This document shows positions 12,428 through 25,465 of a stretch of DNA of 64,000 nucleotides, in pieces (the first letter of the stretch is position 1; every line of letters starts with the position of its first letter). Source of the DNA: Trema orientale (taxonomy: Eukaryota > Streptophyta > Magnoliopsida > Rosales > Cannabaceae). The notes beneath the pieces were generated by a model. The model saw nothing but the letters and a program-made list of their open reading frames with translations, ran no database searches and was not told the DNA's origin. A program made the translations under genes and the position numbers. The stretch is from positions 75,693-139,692 of the forward strand of contig JXTC01000004.1 of assembly GCA_002914845.1 (NCBI GenBank), in the 5' to 3' direction.

Positions 12428-14057
12428 TGTTGGAATAATGTCCTATAAAGTAGTTTATTATTTTGACATTGTAAACAATTTATTATCAGATTATTTGTTA
12501 TTAATAAATTCCATGTCATGAATTTTTATTTCATTTATGTCCCATTAATATACATGTGATGTGTATGTTTATTTTTGCAAACATCTAAAGATTCCAAGAC
12601 ATATAATGAATAATAAAAAATTATTCGTATGATGAGTTCATATGTTAGAGATATTATATTCTTTATTTCATTATGTCTAAATTAAATTGTTCGCATTCTA
12701 CATATTGAAGAAGGAATGCTTTACTATGCCGTAGAATGTAGTGTTGTCTATTTAATTAATGAAGTCTCCAATTATCGAAGTGAATCTTTGGATAGAAATA
12801 CTAGTGTGTTATAAGAAAGTTATAACAACATCAAACATGACGGAGTGAATTAGAATTTAAGGTTAAGTGTCATAACTTAAATTTTTAATTTCACTAATTT
12901 AGTACTATTGTAGAAAACCTTAATCCTAGTGATTAATGAACTTACTTTCATGTGTTTTGTCTTTTTGAGTTACTAAAGAACTAGTTCCGATTTATAGTTC
13001 GAACTCCGGTATCTTGGAAGATAAGGTATATGAAATATGTGGAACGTCTTTCATGATAGACACCATGCATATAATGTTACTTTGAGTCTTTTCAAGTACT
13101 TGGATAATATAAACCAGGGCCCCAGTATTCATTATGTGAATTTGACTGTGTTGGTATAAGCAGATACAAACATCATAGTTAATTATTATCCATTAGATGA
13201 AAAATGGTAACTCAAAGGTAAATATATACTAGAGGGATAATACGGTAATTTTAACCTCCTAGTATGGCATCGCATTGGGGGTATGTCTACAGGTATAATA
13301 TATGCTAAATGGATTAAGCTAATTAATTGTTAATAAGTTTCACAGAAAATAAATGACATTTAGTCCAAGAGTTCAATATTGGCCCTATAGTGGTGTACCC
13401 CAATATTAATAGACAAGGCCCAATCATAATGAGAGTTAATTATGATAGTGGGTATATGGTCCATTGGAGCTTGGACATTATAGATCCATCTGGTCCCCTG
13501 TCTAGCTCAAATTAAAGCCCAATAGTTATTTGATGATCAGTTGAGCCCAACAAGCCCATTAGGGTTTACTAATCTCTCTATAGTTGAGAGAAAAGTTCTC
13601 TAACTACATCGAATATCAATTACACATGAAACACCCCCATTCAGAAGAGTGTCACACGAAAACACAGAGAGAGATAGAGAGTAGAAAAAATCAGCCACCA
13701 CTAGGGATTTACTATCCTTGGTGTTACGGCCATCCCGGAGAAATCGGTTTGAGAAGATTGTCTTCTTGTTCGTCTGCGGATCTCATTGTTGGGAATCAAG
13801 AAGGTGACCACTTACCGAATAAATTAAACAGCTTTCAAGAATAGACGGAAAGATGAGAAGGTTGTGGAGCAAACCCGGGTATTATTCTTGTCTAGATCAA
13901 GAGTTAATTTATGTTAGATCACGATCCGAAAGATTTTGTAAACAAAAATTTTAAATGACCAATTTCGCTATATTTCTAGATTTTACAAAACTATAGTATT
14001 CTTGAAAATAATTTTATGAAAATATTTTCCGAAAATTTATTCTAATAAACACCAACA
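12428..14057 (+). mobile_element. Solo LTR of the copia family, plus orientation
   Basis: This 1.63 kb unit begins TGTTGGAATAATGTCC and ends AACACCAACA. No primer site or gag follows. It is flanked by TCGCC (12423-12427) and TCACC (14058-14062), a 4-of-5 match to a 5-bp target duplication, which supports a solo LTR left by recombination. It is the inverted relative of the LTR at 9507-11069. The open frame at 13584-13844 is within it and is not a gene. Confidence 0.8.
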
Positions 14058-14170
14058 TCACCCACTAAGCTTTATATTCCAGTTCGATAGGAAGATGACA
14101 GGCCTTGCCAAAAACCAACCGATAAGGAGACATTCCTAACGACGTTTTAAATACTGTTCTGTAGGTCCAA
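14058..14170 (-). pseudogene. Athila integrase, displaced C-terminal piece
   Basis: The minus strand reads [19 protein letters not shown] and then a segment ending [10 protein letters not shown], a well-conserved part of Athila-type integrase. It joins exactly to the integrase at 16195 and above once the LTR and one copy of its AATGC duplication are removed, since the frame ends KKLDDA on one side and starts FWTYRT on the other. A stop follows the EYKA motif. Confidence 0.85.
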
Positions 14171-14175
14171 AATGC

Positions 14176-16189
14176 TGTTGGGATTTATGCCCTAAAGGCA
14201 TATAATTTTGGATATTTGCTGAATTAATAAAATGAAAATTTTCTATTAAAATTTGTGCATAATTTGTATGTGCTTAAATATCAAAAAATTCTTAGTTTAT
14301 TAATGTGACCACAAATTTAGTATATGAGTGTTATATGCATGATGATTAAATTTGTAGATAATAAACTAAATATAGTTTATAATAATTAATTAAAGTATGA
14401 GATCTTTAATTAAATATTATTAGTACGGTCCATTAAATTTGTGGATAATAAACTAAATATAGTTCGTAATACTTAATTAAAATATGAGATCTTTAATTAA
14501 ATCTTAGTAGTATGGTCCATTAGCATTGAGAATGTAATAGTCTTGTCCAGATTATTGATGTGTTGACATCATAGTGGAGGTACTTTATATAATTTAATTA
14601 TATAGGATTGGACTAAACATTATTTAAATTTCACATAAATTCTGCTATCTATTGAGAGTTCAAATAATGTCATTAGATGACTATATGTAAATCAATCTTA
14701 ATTCTGAGTATAGTTATAGACTCATGTTTATAACAATATGTTATTTAACATACTTGTTAAGATTTTTTTTTCTGAACAGACTAAATCATTTTTATCTTAG
14801 GAGCATAATGAGATAAATAGCTGAGAATGTGACTTACAGATATAGAATCTATTCCCTCCATAAGGAAGTTAGAAAGATAATTCCCTTGTGTATTGATTCA
14901 GGTCTTAAACAGTTTGAGTACTCAATTTATATTAGATTTATAAATTAATTATTCATTAGAGAATCAATAGTACACAAGGATAAAGATGTAATTAGAGAAG
15001 TAAACGAAACATGACCTAGTTTCAGTTATGAATTACCTATGGAGGATTAGACTATATGTAATGATTAAATCAATAGACTGCTCGCTATTTTCTGAGTAAA
15101 TTTATTCTGTAACTTCAAGAGTGTAATTCTAGATTTTTATTGGAGTAATACCGGAATTAATAAATTATATTTAAAGATTTTAATTAATTGTCATAATTTA
15201 TTGGAGCTTAATTTATAGGTCCATAGGTCCCTAATTTCATCTCTTACAAACACTATACTGGGCAATACACGTTCTATTACTACACACTTTGGCAAGATAA
15301 ATAGTTTATTTACTTGTAATTAATAATAATAATTATTAATTAATTAATTTAAATTTATGGAGAGANTATATATGAAACTACCTTGAAATTACTCACATGA
15401 CTTTTTTGAAAATAAAGTTACAACAAGTTTCTAACTTTTGAAATTCTTGTGTGAATTCTTAGAAACTAAAACCCACAGTCAAATTTCTAAGTAATTTAAT
15501 ATATATATATATTTGATTAATATTTTATTCATTTCTTAGTTTAATATTTATATAGATATATATATATATATATGGAAGACTTCTCAATGGTTACAATTTT
15601 TTTGTGACCATGGATGGGTACTTAAAAAAGTAGTGATAGCATTAAATGTTTTTGGCCAGCATTAAATGTTTTTGGCCAACTACCAAACTAATCACCACCG
15701 TAAGATATAGATCTAACGGCTTAAACCATTGTAACCATCCATGGGTAAATATTGTTGTAATATTTAAACCAAACCCATATATATATATATGAAGAGGCGG
15801 CCTAATAGAAAGAAGAGTATTTATGGTTCTTTTAAAAAAAGTCTCAAAAAACTAGTGAGAAAAAGAAAAGAGTTTTCATATTCTCTCTAAAAACTACTCT
15901 TGCAATTTCATGTTTTGAAAATACTGCAAGTGTCCAAAAGTATGAGTTTAATCGCAACACCCACACGTTCATCAAGTTATACATGAGGTTTGGATTGGAA
16001 GATTGTGGTTTGGAAAACAGAAAAGTCAGGATCCGCTGATAGGCTACAAGAGGTATATAATTTATTCTCTTTGTATATTTTCTATTTTCTATGAATCAAT
16101 ATTATACACTCATATAGTCAATTGTTTTAAGAAATTTTTGAATGTTTTTAGACCAAACTTCCACTGTAAATTCGATTTCAAAACTAACA
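14176..16189 (+). mobile_element. Solo LTR (copia type) inserted in the Athila integrase
   Basis: It begins TGTTGGGATTTATGCCC and ends CTAACA, with a perfect 5-bp target duplication AATGC at 14171-14175 and 16190-16194. No internal region is present, so it is a solo LTR of about 2.0 kb. Within it, about 14355-14520 holds two tandem copies of a roughly 95-bp unit containing ATAATAAACTAAATATAGTT. An unresolved base (N) lies at 15366. Confidence 0.9.
15575..15765. repeat. Small MITE-like or foldback insert in the solo LTR
   Basis: Around 15580-15610 the words TGGTTACAA and GACCATGGATGGGTA occur, and around 15725-15765 their inverted counterparts (CCATTGTAACCATCCATGGG and TTGTTGTAA). Between them a 21-bp phrase, AGCATTAAATGTTTTTGGCC plus one base, is repeated twice in tandem (about 15639-15680). 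No target duplication was confirmed. Confidence 0.4.
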
Positions 16190-16194
16190 AATGC

Positions 16195-16960
16195 ATCATC
16201 TAGTTTCTTTGTCCAATTTTTTCCAGAGATACTAACTGTTCGCTCTAGAATCTGCTTGATTTCTCGATTTGAAACTTCGGCCTGCCCATTGATCTGGGGA
16301 TGATAAGCAATGCTTTTCGATGCTTTATTCCATATTTCAACACAATGCTTTGAATTACTTATTATAGAACTGGGTTCCTTCAAAACTGATCATTGCTCTT
16401 GGGGTAGCAAAACGGGTAGAGATATTTCTATGAAGAAATTGAAAAATATTACCATAGTTAGTTGGAGTTGCAGCTGCTTCTACCCACTTTGAGACATAGT
16501 CTACCGCAAACAAAATATACTTGTTATTGTAGGAGGATGGATATAGTCCCATAAAATTGATGCCCTACACATCAAACAATACAACTTCCAAGATATAGGT
16601 AAGAGGCATTTCATTCCTTCTAGATGTATTTCTGGATCTCTGGCATCTATCACAAGCAGACACAAAAGCATGAGCATCTTTAAATAACGTAGGCCAGTTG
16701 AATCCCGTTAAAGAACTTTTGCAGCAGTTCTATTCCCTCCAAAATGGCCCCCACATTCTAATGAATGCCAATGCTTCATAATATCCTCCATCTCATCTTC
16801 TGGAACACATCGTTGAATAATCTGATCGGCATAATGTTTATATAGAGCAGGTTCTTCCCAGTGGTAATGCTTAGCATCAGCAAGGAACTTCTTCCTTTGG
16901 TGGTATGATAGATCAGTAGGCACAACTTTTCCATCGAGATAATTAACAATATCCACATAC
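16195..16960 (-). pseudogene. Athila integrase, N-terminal and core region
   Basis: On the minus strand the zinc-binding part is seen around 16708-16956, with an HWHSLECGGHFGGNRTAAKV stretch. Next comes the core near 16480-16550 ([20 protein letters not shown]), then AYHPQINGQAEVSNREIK at about 16240-16300. These match the HHCC and catalytic domains of gypsy integrases, which insert cDNA into the genome. Frames are broken between the pieces, so no functional enzyme is encoded. Confidence 0.85.
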
Positions 16961-17039
16961 CAAGGAGAAGAATTAGGTAAAGAAACCGAGAAGAGCTACT
17001 CGTTGGAAAAATTATTATCAATTGAGGGTTTAAGCGACT

Positions 17040-18741
17040 CATTTTCTTCAGGTATTTCTAGTCTTGAGAGATGGTCTACTACCAAATTCTTTGTACCCTT
17101 CTTATCTATGATGTCCAAGTCAAACTCTTAGAGTAGTAACACCCAGCGAATAAGCCTTGGTTTCACATCCTTCGTGGCCATAAGGCATTTAATTACAGAA
17201 TGATCAGTGAAGACAATGACTTTATTGCCAATCAGGTAAGGCCAGAACTTATCAAAAGCAAAAACTATTGCTAACAACTCTTTCTCTGTAGTTGCATAAT
17301 TAAGCTGAGCATCTTTAAGAGTATGACTGGCATTGTAGATGGCATGAAATAGTTTATTAAATCTCTACCCCAAGGCTACTCCTATTGCGTAGTCACTTGC
17401 ATCGCACATTAATTCAAAAGGTAAGTCCTAATCTGGTGCAATAACGATCGGAGCCAACACAAGCTTCTTCTTGAGTATTTTAAATGCTTACTCACAATTT
17501 GCATCAAAAACAAAAGGGGCTTCTTGACAAGTAGGTTAGAAAAAGGCTTAGATACCTTGGAAAAATCATGCACGAATCGGCGATAAAATCCTGTGTGTCC
17601 TAAGAAACTGCGAACGCCCTTAACCAAAGTGGGAGGTGGTAACTTTTCAATTGTTTCGATCTTTGCTCGGTCTATCTAAACTCTTTTAGAAGAAATACGA
17701 TGCCCCAAAATAATTCCTTCTCACATCATGAACTGGCACTTTTCCTAGTTTAGCACTAGATTTGTCTCCTCACATCTTTTCAAAAACTATATTCAAATTG
17801 CCAGTAGTGATCAAAAGAAGTTCCAAATATCGAGAAATCGTCCGTGAAGATTTCAATGCTCTGCTCTACCATACAAGAAAAAAAAAGGCCATCAACATAC
17901 ATTTTTGAAATGTTGCAGGAGCGTTACAAAGTCCAAATGGCATATGTCTGAAAGCGAAGGTACCATAAAGACATGTAAATGTCGTCTTCTCATGATCTTC
18001 TAGAGCTATGGCTATTTGATTATACCCTGAATAGCCATCAAGGACGTAATAAAACTCGTGCCTGGCAAGCCTATCCAGCATCTGATTAATAAATGGCAAG
18101 GGGAAATGGTCTTTTTTGGTTACCTTGTTCAAATTTCCTATAATCGATGCAAATTCTCCAGCCAGTGATAGTTCTTGTAGGGATTAACTCATTGCTCTCG
18201 TTCTTAGTTACTGTCATACCTCCATTCTTAGGCACCTCTTGTACTGGACTAATCCATGAACTATCAGAGATTAGGTAAATTACCCTTGCATCTAACCATT
18301 TCAGGACTCCTTTGTACACAACCTCTTTCATAGTTGGATTAAGTCTTCTCTGTGCTTCTATCGATGGTTTACTGTTCTCTTCCAATAAAATTTAGTGCAT
18401 ACAAATTAAAGGGCTAACCCCTTAATATCAGCTAGGGACCACCCTATTGTAGATTTATGCTCACAAAGTTCTCTCAGTAACTTGTCTTCTTCGTCCTGGG
18501 AAAGATAAACAGAAATAATAATAGGGAGTGATTCAGAGATACCAAGATAAGCATATTTAAGATGGCATGGAAAAGGTTTGAGCTCTAGTACTAGTGGCTT
18601 CTCTATTGATGGGAGAGAGGACCCTAAATCTTCATAGTACTTTCTAGTGTTGGGCCCAAAAGAACTCATCCACATGGCATACTCCTTATCTTCAAAGTCT
18701 TGAATAAGAGAATCATCACAATGAGTTAAACAAGCTTCCAA
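17040..18741 (-). pseudogene. Athila reverse transcriptase and RNase H
   Basis: The minus strand shows the pre-RT linker at 18406-18741 (LELKPFPCHLKYAYLG), fingers at 18086-18385 (EENSKPSIEAQRRLNP and an ISDSSWISPVQEVPK segment), and palm at 17866-18132 (YVLDGYSGYNQIAIA, MPFGLCNAPATFQ). The catalytic FTDDFSIFG follows near 17830. Ty3-type RNase H follows at about 17080-17330 ([20 protein letters not shown]). Several frameshifts and stops separate these blocks. The blocks are in normal order and the lineage is clear, but the gene is dead. Confidence 0.9.
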
Positions 18742-18779
18742 CTTCTCTATAGATTATTGTAAAGTAACTGTAGCCAAAG

Positions 18780-19425
18780 AATCAACCAAGCCTACACAAA
18801 AGCAAGTGTTACTCTTAATCGGGAGCTTAATAGCATTGAAAATGTTGAAAATTACTTCCTCCTCTTGTACTCGCAGTCATAATTCTCCTTTTTGGATATC
18901 AATCAAAGCCCTTCTAGTTGCTAAAAATGGCCAGCCAAGAATAATAGGGATGTCTTTATCTTCCTCTATATCTAAGATAATAAAATCTACAAGGAAGATA
19001 AACTTGTCAACTTTGATGAGTATATCTTCTATAATTCCCCTTGGGTGCTTAACTAATCAATCTACCAGCTGTAACGAAACTGTAGATGGTCATGCCTCAC
19101 CTGCCCAAGTTTATTGAAAATAGACAAGGGCATCAAGTTAATGCTGGCTCTCAAATCACAAAGAGCCCTATCAAAGAATGAATTGCTTATCTCACATAAG
19201 ATGGCAAAACTTCCTGGTTCTTTTAGCTTGGATAGCAATTTCCTCTATATTGCTACACACCTCAGTAAGTGCCATTGTCTCATAATCTTGCAACTTCCTC
19301 TTATTAGCTAAGATATCTTTCACAAATTTAACATAACTTAGCATTTGCACCAGAACATCAGCAAATGGAATATTTATTTGGAGCTTTTTGAACATCTCGA
19401 GGAACTTCGAGAATTGCTTGTCCAA
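18780..19425 (-). pseudogene. Athila gag-protease junction remnant
   Basis: Between gag and reverse transcriptase the minus strand carries a decayed aspartic protease region with the typical downstream phrase [20 protein letters not shown] (about 18890-18960). A 77-residue frame at 19192-19425 holds a spacer segment of the polyprotein (FLEMFKKLQINIPFADVLVQ). The catalytic aspartate of the DxGA motif is not readable in one frame, and stops are present. Confidence 0.65.
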
Positions 19426-19434
19426 TTTGCTTTT

Positions 19435-20817
19435 CTAAAGATGTTGAGGATAAGAGACTTTCACTGTTGTCTCTTGAAGTGGTATCAGCTTATCAACTAG
19501 AGACTCATAACTGTTCACATTTGTAGTCTTACTTGCTTCAATTTTTCCTGAATTATCATCACTGCGAACTTGAACAGGCCCTAATAATTCCTTGCCACTT
19601 CTCAAAGTAATAGCCTTGCACTGCTTTTTTGGATTAACTTCAGTTGTGCTTGACAAGTTCTCGTGTGGTCTCTCTAAAAAAATATTAGCCAGTTGACTAA
19701 CTTGTAACTCCAGGTTTCGGATTGCAGCATCTTGAACTTGAAGGCAAGTCTTTGTCTCAGTCATAAATTGATTAGTGTTATTGGTCAACTGTAATAGCAC
19801 TTCCTCTAAATTAGACTTCTTCCCTTGAGGCTGAAAACCAGGAGGTGGCATAGAAAGACCAGATTAAGTAGGTCTCGGTGCAGTAGCTTAATTATTCTGG
19901 GAGAAGTTGGGATGATTTCTCCAACTGTCATTATATGTTGCACTGTAAGGATTGTTCCTCTGCCGATTAAAATTATTCACATATTGTGCTTGCTCAATCT
20001 GCGACTGAGAGAATGGATTCCCTGCTTTACATGTGTCACTTGTGTGGACTCCTTGACAAAATTCATAAGACATTAGAGGTTGAGTTTGTATGGCATTTAC
20101 TATCATCTCGGACTGTTGGAGATGTTTAGTAATAGAAGTCACTTGAGCGGGCAAAGCAGAAACCGCATCTAACTCATATCCACTAGTCGCTTTCTTTGGC
20201 ATATTTCACTCATTAAGCCATTGATAATTACTCATGGCCATCTTTTCTAGTAAATCATACGCCTCATCTTGTGTCTTTCCTTTGAAGGCACCTCTTGTTG
20301 TAGCATTAATTAGAGTCCTTGTTACACTACCCAGCCCATTATAGAAATTTTGAACTTGCATCCACTTGGGCAGTCCATGATGAGAACATCTCCGCAATAC
20401 GCACTTCTAGTGCTCCCATGTATCATAAAGTGTTTCCCCTTCATACTGGGAAAAATTATAAATTTCCATCCGTATTTTTGCAATTTTTGCGGGAGGAAAG
20501 AATTTCATAAGGAACTTCTAAGCGAGGTCTTCCCAACTAGTGATTAAATTAGCAGGCAATGAATCCAACCAATTCTTGGCACGGTCTCTCAACGAAAAAA
20601 GAAATAACCTCAAGCGAATGATATCGTCACTAATGCCATTGAACTTGAAGGTGTTGCAAATTCCTAGAAAATTAACTATATGGGCATTGGGATCATCAGT
20701 TTGTAGCCCACTAAACTGCACTGAAGTCTGAATCATTTGCAAAGTAGCTCGCTTAATCTCAAAATTATTAGTTTTAATAGTTGGCTTCCTTATTACAATG
20801 GGGATTCCGGTCACCAA
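19435..20817 (-). pseudogene. Athila gag (capsid) remnant
   Basis: Four frames together cover a Retrotrans_gag domain. Residues near 20518-20817 read IQTSVQFSGLQTDDPNAHIV, then an FKFNGISDDIIRLRLFLFSL segment. Then 20206-20397 has RRCSHHGLPKWMQVQNFYNG, followed by a Cys/Gln-rich segment and a coiled-coil-like spacer (19435-19851). The element's particle protein is thus recognisable, but it is broken by stops and frameshifts. Confidence 0.85.
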
Positions 20818-21091
20818 AGGGGGGCTCTGTTATTATCGTTTCTTTCTCCCTCATTAGCCATAGCTTCTTGTGTTTGTTTCAAAAGTTCACGCCTTTCTTC
20901 CCTTTTCTCCTTACAATCTACTCTACGGGTTCTTTCGATTTCAGGATCTAAAGGAAGTAGTTTGCAACTCTTAGACCTCCACATGAACCACAAATAATGT
21001 CTGAGAATAAAAACAACAAAATAAATAAATAAAAATAAGAATTCAAATTAAAATTAAAATTAATTGTAAACGATATTGGCAATATAACAAG

Positions 21092-21109
21092 TCCCTGGAA
21101 ACAGCACCA
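21092..21109 (-). other. Athila primer-binding site (tRNA-Asp type, decayed)
   Basis: The minus strand reads TGGTGCTGTTTCCAGGGA. The expected complement of the plant tRNA-Asp 3' end is TGGCGCCGTTGCCGGGGA, so 14 of 18 positions match; three of the four differences are C-to-T or G-to-A and one is G-to-T. It lies six bases inside the LTR. Confidence 0.7.
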
Positions 21110-21115
21110 CAAACT

Positions 21116-22444
21116 TGTTGTGGAATTTATTAAACGCAAGTGCACGTTACCAAACAAGTAGTATAGAATAATAGAGTATCGTCCACAGAGACTTGTATTA
21201 CCAATTACCAAATTATACTAATTCCAAATTTTATTTAAACAACTGTAAATGTGATAATTGAAGAGAGAAAAAGAAATTAAATAAAAGAAAACAAACTTAT
21301 AAATAACTCAAGAAAACTTCCAACGATTAAAAACGTAGGTTTTGATTTCACCTAGATTAATCTGTCGAACTTATCAATCCAACCAATTTATATTCTTTTC
21401 CTATACTGACAGCGAATTTCTCTAATTTTTCTATCAATCTTTCTAAGAATTAACAGACATATCTTAGTAAACAAGTTCCAAAATCTCTGTGTAAACTATG
21501 AATCTACCAAAACTCATTAAGCACAAGAAATTCATAATATTGCACAAATTTCATTGATATCTCTATCCTATGATAACCTCAAGTTATATTAATCAAGATA
21601 AATTTAATCCTCTCTTCTCAGATCTTGGAATAAATCTCTAATTTCATACAAAAGTTGGCCAAACCCTCACAAGCATTAAGTATAGATTAATATAATTAGC
21701 ATAGAATGGGAAATAAATATAAACTTGAATTAGAATTGAAATAGTTCAAAACATCATAATCCAGCTAAATCATAGCCCTAGAAAATAAAATTAATTCATG
21801 GTAAAAGAAGAACAAACTCTAATCATAGTTCTAGACATGGAAGATAAGAGAAAAGAAGAATGAAATAAACTTGAAGTAGAATCAATAGTTTTCGTCTCTG
21901 AATCACCGCTCAATCCGTCTTCAATCCTTCATTGTATTTTTTTCCTCTCCTGTTTTCTGAGTTGTTTTGGCTTGAGAATGTCCTAAATAAGTCTAAGAAA
22001 GACCTATTTATAAGCTAGGAGGCGGCCACTACAAAAACTAGGTCAAAAGACGTCTTAAAATGCCCTAGGGTTTAATCCTTATTGGGCAGCGCCAGGGTGC
22101 GACTACTACTGCCTCTTCCTCTCTCTTGAGCCCGAACTAGCGTTGGAATGCCAATAACATGGTGCTAGGGTGCCATATCCTCTGCAACTTTTTTTTCCTC
22201 TTTAAAATTCACTCCTTTTGAATCTCCAAAGCTCTCTAGTGCTAATGACAAGCGCCAAGGCGCTCATTTCTCTGTCCAACTCGCTATAAAATATGTCATT
22301 TTTTCCAAATATCACCAAGTGCACCAAAATTAACTAACCTACAATCAAAATATTAAAAAAAGAAAAAAATAAATGAATCTCATAAAAGTCTCCAAAATCC
22401 ACTAAATGCCTCGTTTAAATGATATCTAATTGATAAGTAAAACA
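21116..22444 (-). mobile_element. 5' LTR of the Athila-type element
   Basis: About 1.33 kb, beginning TGTTTTACTTATCAATTAG and ending TTCCACAACA in element orientation, next to the primer site. It contains GCGCCAGGGTGC and GCGCCAAGGCGC phrases near 22085 and 22250. The outer boundary is chosen from TG/CA ends and is approximate; the matching 3' LTR is absent, so no comparison is possible. Confidence 0.6.
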
Positions 22445-22477
22445 AAGATACACTATTACGTAGTAGTAATATGGAGT

Positions 22478-22516
<39 letters not shown>

Positions 22517-22711
22517 TTGAAAAAGAAAAAGGGGTTTATATTTTTTTGTATTTTTTAATGGGGTTTTTTTTTTTTAAAAAAAAAAAAAAGAAGGCCAAAA
22601 GCTGAGGTAGGATGGACAGATTATGGATACGTAATGATATTCAGGTCAGTTTATTACTTATAAGTAGTACTATAGGCTCATGCTTACGTGATGATGAGGA
22701 TTGTGTAAACG

Positions 22712-22756
<45 letters not shown>

Positions 22757-25433
22757 CGCGTGCTCCCTTATATATTTATACATAGGACTAGTCTAGTTAG
22801 ATTTTCAAGCCCCACAATCATTTCCAATTATCAGATATATTTCTAATAATGTTCCACTTACTACAAAACACTAATGAGAATCTACCAAAACGACCCCATA
22901 AATGATCGACACAACAAAGATACAACATGGAGGAGGTTGCTATACATATACATATACATATATATATATTATATAATTGCTAGCTAGCACCAAGCCATCA
23001 ACATCCACATCTAGCTATCATTTCAACAACCGTACAACTACTAGGTAACTTGCACATATATATTGTACATACATAGATCTTTACAATATGTATCTATAAT
23101 TTCTCCAAAAATAGCAGATCAATATTCCGATTGATTGATTGATTGGTGTACACATATGTATATATACATATTTGACCGTCACTCTATCTATAGATAAATC
23201 ACTTTGCTTCCATGACGGGCATGAGTCGCATGGCGAGAGTAGTGAGTTGAATTGGGTGGTGGGAGCTAGTACAACTGAAGGCTAGAAAAGCAGCAAAGAA
23301 AGAAACAAAACCAAAAAGAAACACAAGGCACACGCGTGGGTTCTGAGGGTTTTGCTGTCTTACAAAATCTATCTCGTATCTTTTTGAATATACATAGATT
23401 TTGATACATGGAATGTGTATAGTGAAGCTAGTCTTAATTCGGTCTTTTCGCTGATGCACATCCCTATAGCCCTACGCGTCATCCATCCCAAAGACGCCAC
23501 TTGTAATATATACTCACTGTATGATCAACTCTAGATCATGATGATATATAAAGGCACTTATCTTTTTATTATTTTATCCAATTAAAATTAATAATAAGTA
23601 TCTTTTTATGGTAAAAATGGAAAAAAGAAAAATATTAAATAATAAATATTTATTTTTATTTTTTTTCTAATTATTTAAATTATAGTAACTTTTATAGTAT
23701 GATCCAATGACCAAAAAATAAATATCTATTAATAGGTAAAAAAAAATACCCATCAAATTAGGAATCTATATATATATATATGATTATTATTGTCACCAGC
23801 AGCCATTAGGCATGCATTAACTCTAATTGATAGTGGGTGTAGCTAGGTTCTTCCCTTAAATTCACAAGCCACATGATCTGATATTTCACATAGCCAGAGC
23901 TATTTATACTTGGCGATCCTAAATTAAACCATTACAACATAACCTACATCAATCACGACATTATTTTACATGAATAAAAATCTTATGACCAAATATTAAG
24001 ATTAATGCTACACGTTAGCACAAAATATCTATAAAAAAATATCTTTGACTCATGCATGGTAACAAATAACTGGTTAGTATTTACTATATATTTCTTTTTA
24101 CCTCTATTCGTTAATTATCAACTAAAAAAATCATATCATTCGAATCATGAATAATTTAGAAAAAAAAAAAAAAAAAAAACGTCATGATATTTAGTATTTT
24201 CCCTAAATTAAGTATTTTATAATTTTGTTGTGACAAATTCTAATTAGCAGCTAAAATTGTTAGTCTTAAAGAATACTTTTTTCTTTTTTTTTTCTTTTTT
24301 TTTCTGGTGAATAGAGGTACTTTTAGTCGACCAATTAGGGTGTTGTAAGTGCGTACTAAATGTACATTAGTCTTTACTAGTGTGATTAAATTATTACTTT
24401 TAAGCATCTTCCAAAAAAAAAAAAAAAGAAATACTTTTTTAAGTTGTATAAAAATGCTGTGTTATGAACTTTTGTGACTCGTTAAAAGTTGCCGCCGATA
24501 AAACGAAAATTTGTCTTACACTACTAGCTAAAAACCCGAGTATGCTTGGGAGAATCCTCAGTATTCCTCATCCGACAGATGCAAATATAATTATAGAAAT
24601 TAATTAATCAACGAGTGACATTGGTATAAATTTAATGTAAATAGGGGCAGAAGGAGGATGATGATGATAATCTTTGATCATTTGTATAGAATCTAAGCTA
24701 TACCACCTCTACCACACATATCCCTTATTTGTATGGCAAGCCCTCTTTTCATCTCTACGAATGAAAATAATGGCACTGAAAGAAACATGAGTATCATGCC
24801 GATCACTTTTAGCAGATTCTCTTCCATTCTTTTTGCTCTGCGTGTCGTCTTCATGTGATCATTAGGCAACTTCCGATATGCCTAAGTGACATCATATAAT
24901 AATATATTATATCTATGCCACCTATACATATGAGTATGACTGATGTGTATATATCTACATATATATTATATATATATGTTAATTTGATATTAATTTCCAT
25001 ATAGTCCTATATGTATATGAATCATTGCCCACTTGACTTAAAACCTGTACCTGCCCTGAAATATATCATTGTTGAAGAATCGTTTTGCCCTTAATTATAA
25101 CTAATAAAGCAAAACCTATAAACATATATAAATTTAAAATCTATTAAACTATAAGGAAAAACGTCAAAAGAGATCTTGTACATAAAGAATATGAGGTTCC
25201 ACATTGATTTTGATACGTTTCTATGCAGACAATTATTAATTTAAAATTTTAATTCGGAAGAATTATTATTGGCAAAGATTCAGTGAAACTAGAAAACGGA
25301 TCTTAAGTAGTTATAAACTTCAATTATGATGTTTCTTTTGATGATTCTTTTTTTTTTTTCTTTCTTTCTTTTCTTTTTCTGGTTTAATTAATTAGCTAAA
25401 TATCGATCTAAGCCAATTAAGAATTCCATGGTG

Positions 25434-25465
<32 letters not shown>

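Larger units (their letters stand above)
14058..22444 (-). mobile_element. Decayed Athila-type Ty3/gypsy element (body)
   Basis: Reading right to left on the minus strand there is an LTR (22444-21116), a tRNA-Asp-like primer site, gag, protease, reverse transcriptase, RNase H and integrase, the canonical Ty3/gypsy order. Protein motifs (see separate entries) match the Athila/Tat group. Stops and frameshifts are scattered throughout. The integrase is interrupted by a 2.0 kb LTR (14176-16189), then by LTRs to the left of 14058. The 3' LTR is not present. Confidence 0.85.

Noticed and set aside
23199..23459. 86-codon minus-strand frame with a hydrophobic middle
   Set aside because: No recognisable domain, no partner exons and AT-rich surroundings. 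Could be a small peptide gene, but the sequence alone does not support it.
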